From Ciona savignyi (Eukaryota > Chordata > Ascidiacea > Phlebobranchia > Cionidae), in contig CH000786.1 in assembly GCA_000149265.1 (NCBI GenBank), positions 975,437-1,039,436 on the forward strand: DNA of 64,000 nucleotides, read 5' to 3'. Shown one piece after another: positions 36,101-46,749 of the stretch. The first letter of the stretch is position 1; the number at the start of each line of letters is the position of its first letter. Under the pieces are notes generated by a model. The model did no database searches. It was given only the letters and a program-made list of their open reading frames with translations, and had not been told where the DNA came from. The translations under genes and the position numbers were made by a program.

Positions 36101-39100
36101 ACTAAGTAAGCTTGGGTATTTAGTGGCCAGACAAGCCCAGTAATATGCATCAATATGAAAGATTATGTCGGTTATCTTTTATGTTGTGGTGGTGAAATTT
36201 TTTTCAATTATTGGAATTTGATATGCCATACTATTCACATACCTTAAGTTCTTTTATGTGGAAACATCTAGAGCCAGTGGATTAATTTATTCTAATAAAT
36301 TAAAGGAACATGGGAATTATACACAACACACTGCAATAGCATCGGTATCTCGACGGTGGGCGCACAGTGATCTGACAATTGCCGGTGTGTTAACTCCCTT
36401 GGTTTTCCCATTCACCGAAAAAAACAAAGAATCCTGTCTATAAATAGAAAAACACAGATAACCATAGCTAGTTTATTGTATGCGTTTGGGACTTCACTGC
36501 TGTATTAGTTCAGCCCATTATTCCACCGGGTTCAGGCAATTTCGCTATATTTCTGGTCCAAGGAAACTGACTGAACCGAAGATTGGTTATCAACATTTTA
36601 ACTGGTGAACAAACATTCTAACCAATTACCTTAAAACCACTATTTCAGTGCCATGGCGCTTTTTTAAAACTTTCCCCTTAAGAGGCCTTCTATTTAGAGG
36701 TTAGTTAGAAAGTGGCGCTCTATTTTCAACCTTCCTTTTATAGAGTAGTTTTAATATAGGTTAAGCTGAAATAGAGGTTATCAATATAATCTAAGGACAA
36801 CTTACTTCTCAGTGTCATAGGATGGTTGGACAGAAACAGTGATGTTGAGGGGGTTGCCGGAAATTGTGGATATCACCTGGTTGGAAGGAGGAGTGTCACC
36901 TTCGAAAGTTGGTTTCGCGTTGCATGGGTAGCGTGATGTCTCCACTAAAAAACAATGTTTGGGTAATTTAAAGTTACTAGTAATTTGGTTAGATTATTAT
37001 TTTTTCTTAAAAATTAAATATTCAAAAGTGTTCATGCTTCAAATTAAGGAAAAGGGAAAAAGCAAAATGAGGTTGAAAAAAGGGTGGGTTCTCCAAAATC
37101 TCCGAAAATGTAAACAAAAAAGTTTCATTTAATTAAAAGTGCATTGGATATTGGCTTGTTGCAAATAAGGAAAAAGAAAACTATGAAAATTACCTACATC
37201 CTAGCATTACAATTTATACATAATTACTATTCTGGCTTTGTGTTTTTGCTAGAGAAAAAAAACTGGGCTAGTGGAAAATTCTGCCATTAGGGAGAGGGGT
37301 TAGCTCCCAAGTTTAAATTTTTGCATTTCTGAAATAACACCAAAATCGTATTACAGTGAGTTAGTGATAAGTTTAAACTTATATTGATGCCTTAATAAAC
37401 AAAATTTAACTTGAAATAAATTATTAGAACAAAAAAACAGAATAAAATCGATTGTCAACTTGTGCTTAAAGTTTTAAAACTTGGGGTAATTGACGTACAA
37501 AAGAAACTGGAAATAAAAAAAAGAAATGATAAAAAAGAAAAAGATGAAAAGAAAGGTTTGGGGAAAGTGGAAGTTAATCAGGTGGAACATAATTGATTAA
37601 TTTGCATTATCGTGGGTGGAAGAGGTCACACCCGCTACACAAACGTGTCAGGCACATCATGGTTGAGTTGCCTGGCATTTTAAAGTGTACGAGTATTGAC
37701 GATTATGGACAACCAGTAAATGCTACTGGGTCATACACTCATACTCACACGGCATTGTCTGAAAATTTTTTAATCAAAGGTACAAACAAGATAAGGATAA
37801 CTTTTTGCAAATTTTAATTTTTTCATAGCAATATTTTTTGAATAATGTTTACCTTGGTGGGATAGTAAGAAGAGTTATAACACAGGTAACTGGAAATGAC
37901 CCCTGCTTTAAAGTTAGTATAATAGTGATTCATTAAAGGGAAGAGAACTTAAGATTTAACACACATAAAATCAGATTACACACAATCATCTAGCTGATTT
38001 CGATCCCACAATTTTTCGGCTACTTGACACTCTTACCAAATAAGCTAACCAATATTTCACCGAGTTATTTATGTTATATCTCATGAACTCTAGAATAAAT
38101 GTTTATTTCACCCATTAAGCCAAGTGGCTTCACTATCACAACCGACTATAAAGCTGATTTCGGTACAAACTTTCGGTTGAGACTCTATTATAATACCATT
38201 GTTCCAACTGACCATATGCGACACAAAAAAGTTGGAATTATCTGTCTTCCAGCAGATAGGAAAGGTCAGACCAACAGCCAGTAAGGACCATCAATCATCC
38301 AAAATTCCACCAACCACAGTTGCTACAGCGATTACAGTCAACAAGCCGTGTGGAAATCCAGTTCGCCACAAAATTCCACAGAGAGCAAAGCCAGGCAACT
38401 CACAAATGACGATGAACTGCAGGGAAACGAAGCTCAGCGGTTCCGTCCTAGTTTTGGTGGCAAGGTTCCCGCCTCTGTCAATTGTAATCGTGTCTGGCGG
38501 GTAATCCTCGATGACAAGCGCCACTGTCACCATAGTGTCACGACCCCCTCCGTTGTATGTCAGTTGACAAGTTTCCTGAAACGGAGTTTTTTACTGACTG
38601 GTTGCCTAAAGCTAGATGTTTTTGGAAAGATATTTTTTTCCTGAAATGACATTTAAAAAAAAAGACTTTACATTCAACTTGTTTTTCCCAAGTATAGAAA
38701 ATTGTAATGGTTTTTGAGAAAAATTATGTTTTATCCCTATGAATGGAAAACCACAATGGGCCTTATCACACAGGCAGATTTTGCAGTCAGAAGTAAGATT
38801 ACCTCAAACCCAACATCGAGTTACCAAAAACATTGTGGTGTGATGAATATCAAGTGATATCCCCTTTTAGTCAACATACCAATTGGGCAAAAGTTACCGG
38901 GTATCATACAAAATTACAAATTCTTTACGAAAAAAGATGTAATACAACTAGAATTTATAGTTAAAGTTTTTGAAATTAAATAACAATACAAAGGTAGTGT
39001 AACTGAGTAATTCTTGCACTTAGATGATACTTTTTAGTGTTTATATTAATGGGTCGGTAAATGCGTCCAGGGTATAAAAAAGGGGTGCCAAAGTCTAATT

Positions 39101-42100
39101 TACTATGGTACTACAGCATATTACATAAAATTAGTGGACCTCCCCCTCTTTTAAATGACACATTCAATGTTACCTGATATAAAAAAATGTCTATCTAAAC
39201 ACATCTGACAAGTTGTTAAGGGGCACAATTGTGCAATAGTTGTAGTGAGGGTCAAAATGGTAAATAATCCAACAATCGTGTGGTTAACGAGTAAGCCGTC
39301 AAGTTGAAATACTATATGATCAAAGTCGTTCATATCCTACCTCGTGTATTGAAAAGTATGGGTATTTCTGGCAGACCTCACCACACTCTTCATTGGTGAC
39401 CCCGAATCTGCACTTCACCACATCATTCACATCTGGATCTGCGGTGGGAATTGCGATTGTCTCCGGGCAACCGACTTGCATCCTGGTTAAAACATGAAGT
39501 ATTACGGTTTAAATAGAACAAAGGATATTTATGTTTTATTCCTGTGAATGGAGTGAAAGAATGTTAATTTTTACGTTAAGGCAATGTTTTTTGCCGGTAA
39601 TTGCCGTGATTAAATACACAACTGACCGTTTTGGCCAACAACCAAGGTTAACATGATTATGGATATCTAGAATATATTCGCTACCTGGTATGGGTTCTAA
39701 AATAGAAGACAGCCTGATTGTTTAGTATCTTGTCTAGCGTGATTTCCAGTACAGGATATTCATGTTTTATTTCAGTGAAAGGAAAAACACTATTAAACCA
39801 CTAATCTTCACATTATCTTGTGCCCACTGTCGGGTAAACAGGGCTATTTTAATATAATTAAGATGTTTTGACAAGCTAGCGGTTAGTTTGCAACCAGAAA
39901 TTTTTTAAGTATAAGGGCCAATTTTGAGTGAGGACATTTTTGAGGGCTATTTTTAGTGAGGACTATTTTAAATAAGGACTCACTTAATGACCGGAGAACT
40001 GGCAGAGCGAGGGGAGGAGTTGGGAAGTTTGGTGTCCGAACGAATTCCAACATCCACAAGAGTCGATATGTTCCATTCACACACCGGGTAGATTAAGTTA
40101 TCAATCCAGCATCTTCCAGTGTACCTAGGGGACAATGCTGTGATTACAGGATTGAAGCCGCATGTAATAAAGACTTTACTTGAATCCATTGACATTTTAC
40201 AGTACTTTACCTAAGTACTAAAATTATAAAGACTTGACTCAATTTACATTTTACAAAGATTTTAGTGAAGTTAGAAAGTTTGTGAAAAATGTATTGACAG
40301 GTGTCAGAAAATTCAATGTGTTTTGATTAGTTTTAGAATTTAACATGTAGAAAATAAGATTCTACATCATATATCTCCTAATATGTTTTTATTGGTTATT
40401 CATTTATCCAAGGATAATAAAATGACTGCAGTTCCTTGCTTATATCGCCTAAGAGGTTGGATTACTGGAGTCAGTCAAGCTTTGTAGGGATTATGCTTAG
40501 CCAATTGTCTTAAAATAGACCCCAGACTGAGCCCTTGGACCGAGATTTTTTTTCTTCCTTATCTAAGGTAAAGCCAAGTTCAAATACCTAGGCAGCATTA
40601 TCAATCTACAACATAATAAACCACGATGGTAGATATTCAAACTGAAAAATCCAATAAATAAGAGACTTACCATATGTTAAATGGTTCGTTGTTGGTTAAA
40701 TTCAGCAACACATGACCAGATCCTATCATCCAATCTTCCGTTTCATAGAAATCCACACAAACAATATCAGCTGGGAATAAATCCCCCTCGTTGCTCTTCC
40801 AATTCCCAAAACCAGTGTTGACCACTTTGTTCTGGATCATTTCGTTACTGCAAAGCCTTCCACTGTTGAACGATATTCGCCAATTGAGTCTGAATTCAAA
40901 ATGAATCTGAAAAAAAAATTTGGTTATTGTTTGTGAAATTTGTGTATGGATCACTTCATTTCGATAATTCACCAGTATTATGTCTGTACTTTTTGATTAA
41001 TATTTTCATGGCCTTTTTCGAGAAGGGGTGACAGTGAGTACTAATTGACTTATACCTAAACATCATAAGCATGGTTTGGTCCTTTTCCCTTTAGTTATGT
41101 TTTAGAAGTGTTTTAAGAAGCCCAACTTCCCTTTAGTTTAGATAAAAATAAGAATTTTTAAAATGTCCCACTTTGTGTTTTTTTAGGAGTCTCTAGAACT
41201 TTTAAGGTATCTTGTTCATATGTTCCCACTGAGCATATTTTATAATCTGTATTGCTGGTTTAACCACAGGCGACAGCAACGTCCATAAGTCGACATGTCT
41301 AAGATGGCATGTCAAAACATTTAGTACAGCTAAGCAGACTTGGCGTTTTTCGTCTGTGACGATTATGTAGTCGCTGTCAGAATATCAAAGTGCTATTAAA
41401 GATTAGGTTTTGTTTATTTGGCCGGTAGTGCTTACATAAATAGTACCAACTTAATATAGATATTTATTATTTAACCGTATTTTTTCCTGGCAACATGAAT
41501 TTAGCGCGTGAAAAGACGGCAATAACGTATTGATATTGTTAAAACAACAATTCATGTTGAAAACCTAAAACGCTTTGACATGACTGGAGTCACCTAGACT
41601 AGACTTTGTTTTCAAAGTACCGATCATTTTAATTATATTATGGGAAACTTATTTTGCGCATTTGCTTTTTACAACTTCAAAAATATTATTCAACGTCGGG
41701 AAATTACCTAATATGATAAATACTATATTTTTATTTTATAGTTTAGTTACATTTTTTGCTCTTCGTTAAAGTAATTACGAAAATTGCAAAAATAAGTTTA
41801 GCATACAAATGCAGTAAAACTTATTTAAATATATCTAAATTAGCATAAAATAGAAATAATTCCTTTATTTTTTTATTTAACACAAAAATAACCACCCTTT
41901 CCTTTAACCCCTTTACTTATCGTTTCACTTTACAATCTGTTATTAATTCATGTGTGGCCTAAATATCCGTATCCGGCGTGTAACTGCAATATTATGACCT
42001 AAACAATGCGATAATTGCTTAAATAATTATATTTATGATATTGCCATAGCTTATCAAAACAAACACAAAATAGTAAATGGTCACAAACTGCATGTTACCA

Positions 42101-42293
42101 CCGGACCAAGAAATGGACACAAAAGTGACCCGATTTTGCAAAAGAACACAATATAAAGGTGATTTGGAGTTGGTGTCATTGCCCATTCATTGTGATAAAT
42201 TATTCTATTGTTAAAGAATATGAATATATTTATTATTGTTACACCACTATGGGCTTTTCCGCTAGTATAATCTAATTAAATTTGTGATTGGCT

Positions 42294-42368
<75 letters not shown>

Positions 42369-45300
42369 GCGTTTTCTTTAGACTTCCACGGGTTTTTGAA
42401 TGCTTCCGTTTTTGTTTGTGAAAATAAATACACACCTAGAATGGGATATTTATGTTTATTTCCGTTTACAACACTGGCAATCTTCAGATTATTTTCCCGG
42501 TCGGTTGGTCTAACGGTTAAGTGGGTCGATCGCCTTTATATCGAAAGGTTGTAGGTGCGTAACTGGTCGCTAACTAGTCGGTTGTGTCCATGGGCAAGGC
42601 ACTTTAGGGACTTTGCCTGAAACCAGCGGATTAATGGGTCGTAAAGCGTTTTCTTCAGACTTCCGCGGGTTTTTGAATGCTTCCGTTTTTGTTTGTGAAA
42701 ATAAATACACACCTAGAATGGGATATTTATGTTTACTTCCGTTTACAACACTGGCAATCTTCAGATTATTTTCCCGGTCGGTTGGTCCAACGGTTAAGTT
42801 CTTCGATCGCCTTTATATCGAAAGGTTGCAGGTGCGTAACTGGTCGCTAGCTAGTCGGTTGTGTCCTTGGGCAAGGCACTTTACGGACATTGCCTGAACC
42901 CAGCGGATTAATGTGTTCTACCAAATTGAAGGAACGTGTCTATCATATACAACCCACTGCAATAGCTCCGGTAACCCGACGATAGGCGCGATTAGATCTG
43001 ACGATTGCCCGTGTGTTAACCCCCTTGGTTTTCCCATTTACGGGGATAAACATGAATATCCTATCCCTATCCCTTTTTGCGTAAAAAGGGAGGGTTCTAA
43101 CACAGGTAATCGTTAGATAACCTATAACCACCCACCAACTGTGTTGTGTATTATTGAGAAGTTCCTTTAATTTTGTTAACAAGTAAATACTTACGTTTAG
43201 GCAATGTCTGTTAACTGCCTTGGCCAAAGACACAACCGACCACATGACACTAATTTCGAACATGCAATCCTTCGGCGCATTAAACCACCAAGCTATTCTC
43301 AATCAGACTCGTGTAAATGTAAAGAAATATATATCACAATAATTATAAATGACATAATATAAATAAAAATTTTATAGAAATAATATTAAAATCAAGATGA
43401 CCGAGAAAGAAATCGGATAAGAAATATACGCGATCTTTCAAAAAATCGAGGGCCGTTTTTATCCTAGTACTTTATCAGGCTAAACAACCGTAATCTGCAG
43501 ATTAGGGTCTAGGGCTTTAGTAATTGGCTAGCAGCGTGTTTGAGCTTGGTTTCATGCAAAACAGGAGTTTAGCGACTTTTCTTTACCCGGTATGTTTAAG
43601 CGCCCGAAATGGAGGTGCGGTTGGACATAGCTCTTGAAAACGTCTCAGCTGACTGCGCATATAGTAGCTGATCGACTTTCAGCCTTAAATTTAAGCCAAG
43701 ACGATACCACACTTAGTTAAAAAGGACAACGGCATTACGCTAGCTTTTGGACGGCTAAAAACCGAATTTCTCAATAGCAAATAGCTTTCTATATGTTCAC
43801 TTTTAGTTTTTGGCATATTGGGTTCCGGACAAATCGAAACAAAGGTTTATCTCTAAAATGATTTTTTTTCTGGATTATTATAAAGTTTATAAATCAGAAA
43901 ACTTCATTTTTCAAAAAATAACTTTTAATTCATTTTTTAAACACAATGCAGTATTGTCTACGAATCAAGTTGTTTCTTGATCGGGCGTTTCATGTCGATG
44001 TAGATTATGATTGATCACAAAAGAATCCGCAAAGTTTAAATCAACAACGAAACGATGTTTACGTAATAAAATCGTAGGTAAACGAATTACCTAACCCTTG
44101 GTATACAGGCGTTACGTGACTCTTCCAAACGTGATCATGGCAGGGTATTGCTTTTATGTTCAGGCCATGGGCTAAAAGTAAGCATCGTGATCTCTTATCC
44201 TATAATTTTGTTGTTTGGATTGGCTCTATTTTTTTTAGCGAGCCAAGTTTCGAACCCATGATGGGCTCGTCATCTTGGACGGTTTTTGTATCGGTCGATA
44301 TATGTATCGTTCGCACTAACCATTCGGCGACACGACCGTACAATCCCAGGGCTATTGAATTCAATTAAGAGTAATGACTGTTTTGGAATCGATGATACGG
44401 GCCATAAAACTCCCCATTTATTATGTACAGATATGGCGTCCTCCAGTGGGAACTTTCCTAAAAAATCGCATAAGAAAAGCAGGGCGTACGTAATGGGAAA
44501 CACGTCGGTACTATTAGTTTGTAAATTTAAAATCAAAATCATTTTGAAAAATTGACCTACTACTGAATATACAACAGTCTTCGTGTGTGCTACATATTAT
44601 TCCATTTGTCCGACAATTTATGAACAATGTCAAGACCTGGTTTAGCCTTTAAAACTCTAATTAGCAGTCTATGTTTCAACATGTTTGGGACCTAATTTTT
44701 GGACGCAAAAACAACAAGTAAAGCCTGCAATTGAACAGCCTGACCGCAAGAATGTTTTCGTCTGTAATTAACTAACTGGTTCGTTAAGCACACCCGACCA
44801 CTCACGCTTACCTTGAAATACCGAAATAAATTGTTGGAAAACTATGGCTTTCCAGGTTTAAGCATTTTCGAGCCTTGTGTTTAATGTATTTTCGTGTTTA
44901 ATGTATTTTTGTGTTTAATGTATTTTCGTGTTTAATGTATTTTTAAGCTTACTGTATTTGTTTAATGTTTTTAATGTATTTTCGAGCAAATAAATATGTA
45001 GCACTTGCTACCCATCGATATATCTTTAGAAAAATCCTTGTTTTAGAATATGTTCACATACACAAAGGTTATTGTCATACAATCTGTTTTCACTGAGCAG
45101 ATGTCGGACTCAATACAGTTGCATAGATATATATCACGGGCAATTTCTTGATTATTTCGTGCCTGCGTTATAAACGCGAAAAAAGGTTACTTCATCCGTG
45201 GACAAAATACCACTGTAAGTAAGATATCCTGTTTGGACCTTAAACATACGTCATAATAAAAATTCCGCGTATATTGGCTTTGCGTGTTATCTGTACAGTC

Positions 45301-46621
45301 GTTTTGCAATCCTGTTTGGCTTTGTAAGCGGTTAAAGATTATGACTAAATGGAAATAAGCCAAACCTCATATAAAACAAAAAGCGGTAAGAATTTTATAT
45401 TTTGCAAGCTTATTAAAATGTTTCTGCAAGTCTCACAGTTGCTATATTGAAACGAAAATATATATGGGTAATACGTTTTTATCTCCTGTAATGAAAAGAT
45501 GAAAAATTGGTTAAATTAGACTGACAACTGTCTGAAACAAATATTTTACATTTTTGCCAAGATGGGACCATTTCTACAAACGTCACAATTGATGCACAAT
45601 TAAGTGTCTGTTTCCTACGAAATCACAGCCCCTTGCAGGACATTCTTAAAAAGATAAACCTCCCTATTCGAGCAGGTGGTGCTCCGGGTATTTCCCTTAC
45701 CCATGCATTTATACGTCACAGGCGGTACCCAGAAATGAAACCCCTTTTCACTTGGCTTTCGAATTCGTGATCGGTTAGGGTTATTAGTTTTGTTTTGAAT
45801 GGGTTGCTATTTTGAAGTTGGTCTTGCGGCAAAATCTTATTACAAACAAATAAGAACAGGAAATTTGCATTAAACGGCAGCACTGTTTATCCAGCTTTTA
45901 AATAAGAAAACTTACTGTCATAAAAATAGCTAATCTTTGTGCAAATATCGTGTTATCTACGGCATTTAATATAGATCGCAGTTATTTTTTGTGCCGCGAT
46001 TACAAAAATACATTAAATGTATATCTTAGCCATTTTGTGAGAAATTGCCGCGACATTGCCGAATTTATTTTTAATTTTAAAAATCCTGTATTTTTTCCGA
46101 AAATTACTTTACTCTTTGGTTATATAATCGCAGATCCTTAATTTAGTACAATACAGTTCTGCTAGAATTCGATGATGGGGCTGGATCAAGGCACAATTTC
46201 AAATCCGTAACAGCCTGGGTGCTAATTTCGTTTTTAATTACCATTCTGTATATCAAACTGTAGCTCTTACCGATCGGGCAAAGGTACGATTCAGACTATG
46301 GGCTAGAAATGTTTTTTTAACCGAGACAAGTTTCGAAACCATGATGGGCTAGTTACTAGGACAGTTTCTTGTGTATAAGAGTCGGTATATGTATCGGTCG
46401 CGTTAACCATTTGGCCACACGACCGTACAAAAAACACGATAGTTAGTTACCTGTTGAATGGTTGGGGAGACGCTAGTGGCTGGCTGCCACCAAGCCGTGC
46501 CGCCGCGGAAGTGTGTCGCATTGACGATGGTGACCAGTAGACCGGCCTGAAGAAACAGGGTGATGGTCCGGCGGAAACTGGGTAAACTAATAAAGTTCCT
46601 TTGCGTGCGGCTCCTGCTCAT
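24181..46621 (-). CDS. ZP-domain type I membrane protein with FRGG module and EGF-like domain (907 residues)
   Basis: Seventeen exons: 46621-46451, 40906-40671, 40124-39984, 39482-39341, 38575-38404, 36944-36806, 35404-35249, 34150-34110, 32615-32487, 31777-31584, 31053-30947, 29903-29753, 27896-27721, 27537-27408, 26760-26630, 25878-25736, 24545-24181; phases close and the stop is TAG. Signal peptide ends near VNA (35), followed by THFRGGTAWWQP. Residues 38-399 form a cysteine-containing module seen in many unnamed invertebrate secreted proteins (PLSFVSLQF, LSWTP, ILCFSGVD, CITITVG). An EGF-like domain follows (about 404-442, PCNINTGGCSDTCQ...NGRTCK). A ZP domain spans about 444-715 (CNENTMDITV, PLKFTVNSAVYFGLRAV, IQAFKFRD, CSQGC), then a furin-type site RRRKR (722-726), a transmembrane helix (804-829) and a 78-residue cytoplasmic tail. 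Likely a filament-forming or coat protein released by cleavage. An in-frame ATG at 46706-46708 is an alternative start. Confidence 0.88.
24641..24870. repeat. Foldback element with about 47-bp inverted ends
   Basis: ATTCTGTCAAAAAGTTTTGT through GCATGCTTGGTTGG at the left is mirrored at the right by CCAACCAAGCATGCC through CAAAACCTTTTGCCAGAAT. No coding capacity. Lies in the last intron of the ZP gene. Confidence 0.75.
25040..25440 (+). repeat. Dispersed 400-bp repeat, copy 1
   Basis: AGTAACAATGGTGGTGATTT through AAAATAATTGGTGGTACG is matched along its whole length by 51740-52135 in the same orientation. Followed here directly by a SINE family 1 body (25438-25550), so it may be a composite retroelement with a different head. 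No conserved reading frame. Confidence 0.65.
25438..25552 (+). repeat. SINE family 1, middle fragment
   Basis: AGCCTGAACCCAGTGGAATG through GGTGGGCGCGAGGTGATCTG. Joined to the preceding 400-bp repeat without a gap. Confidence 0.65.
25880..26189 (-). repeat. SINE family 1, full copy abutting ZP exon 16
   Basis: Well-preserved copy. Its tail (CCTATCCTCCTATCCTATTCAG on the - strand, only the last 20 or so bases) leads straight into the exon beginning at 25878 and supplies its acceptor tract. Confidence 0.85.
26235..26475 (+). repeat. SINE family 1, diverged copy
   Basis: Head TTAATGCTTCGCCTTTCAGC, body CACTGCAATAGCTAAGGTAA and tail GGGATAAAACATTAATATC. Facing the previous copy tail to tail is excluded; the heads face each other. 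Confidence 0.65.
27030..27215 (+). repeat. SINE family 1 remnant
   Basis: Recognisable by TTGGGCAAGGCAGCAGATAT, ACAACACACTGCAATAACTT and the end CCATTCATGGTTATTATAAA, the last part duplicated. Confidence 0.5.
29997..30290 (-). repeat. SINE family 1, full copy
   Basis: GGATAGGATATTCATG tail complement at left, tRNA-like head at right (CAACCTTTCGGCTGAAGGGC). In a ZP gene intron about 95 bases upstream of an exon. Confidence 0.85.
30705..30912 (+). repeat. SINE family 1, body and tail
   Basis: TGTCCTTGGGCAAGGCACTT through GGGATAAACATGAATATCCT; the tRNA-like head is missing. Confidence 0.8.
32085..32400 (+). repeat. SINE family 1, diverged copy with internal duplication
   Basis: TAGCTAGTCGGTTGTGTCAT and CACTGTAATAGCTCAGAAAA flank a doubled ACTAAAA-containing segment. 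Confidence 0.5.
32909..33178 (+). repeat. SINE family 1, full copy
   Basis: The tRNA-like head is intact here: TTGGTCTAACGGTTAAGTGC and GAAAGGTTGCAGGTGCGAAA. The tail is reduced to GATATCTTCCTCC. Confidence 0.85.
33190..34100. other. ZP gene intron, no feature seen
   Basis: AT-rich intron between the EGF exon and the 41-base exon at 34110-34150. No repeat or coding segment recognised. Confidence 0.4.
36285..36425 (+). repeat. SINE family 1 fragment
   Basis: Body and 3' end only: CACACTGCAATAGCATCGGT through GGTTTTCCCATTCACCGA. Confidence 0.65.
42297..42368. repeat. (TA)n microsatellite
   Basis: About 33 TA units with one TG interruption at the right end, directly beside the SINE tandem duplication. 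Confidence 0.98.
42369..42925 (+). repeat. 277-bp tandem duplication including a SINE family 1 head
   Basis: Unit 42369-42645 is repeated at 42646-42922, beginning GCGTTTTCTTTAGACTTCC and GCGTTTTCTTCAGACTTCC. Each unit contains the tRNA-like head of SINE family 1; only the second continues into the complete SINE body (to 43075). Confidence 0.9.
42773..43075 (+). repeat. SINE family 1, full copy
   Basis: Complete from the tRNA-like head through ACGGGGATAAACATGAATAT and a CCTATCC tail. Followed immediately by a second, inverted and diverged copy to about 43300. Confidence 0.85.
43080..43300 (-). repeat. SINE family 1, diverged inverted copy
   Basis: Contains AGGCAATGTCTGTTAACTGC and CACAACCGACCACATGACAC; tail to tail with the preceding copy. 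Confidence 0.65.
44225..44345 (-). repeat. SINE family 2 copy
   Basis: On the - strand GGTCGTGTCGCCGAATGGTT and CATCATGGGTTCGAAACTTG are the A- and B-box-like segments about 75 bases apart. Confidence 0.8.
44876..44990. repeat. Short minisatellite, unit about 19-20 bp
   Basis: GTGTTTAATGTATTTTCGT and variants repeated about five times. In the first ZP gene intron. Confidence 0.85.
46308..46432 (-). repeat. SINE family 2 copy
   Basis: Same A and B segments as the copy at 44.2 kb; ends 19 bases from the first exon of the ZP gene. Confidence 0.8.
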
Positions 46622-46749
46622 AATTTTCTCCGCATCATAAATAAGGAAGATTTCAATAGGAAAGGTTGTTGGATGCCCGGCTATATGATCCCAATATGAT
46701 AAATCCAATTTTTCTCAGTACACTAAACGAATCTAGCGGTACGATACGA

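Larger units (their letters stand above)
40907..46450 (-). other. First intron of the ZP gene (5.5 kb)
   Basis: By far the longest intron of the gene. It holds a TA microsatellite, duplicated SINEs and a short minisatellite, all listed separately; no additional splice-consistent coding exon was found. Confidence 0.6.

Noticed and set aside
37496-37580. Purine-rich tract as a structured regulatory site
   Set aside because: An interrupted A/G-rich stretch in an AT-rich intron; no mirror symmetry or repeat that would support a special structure.
38291-38403. Continuation of ZP exon 5 as an open frame beyond 38404
   Set aside because: The donor GTGAGT at 38403 joins in the correct phase to the exon at 36944, which restores the module motif; the read-through frame ends in a stop without matching it.
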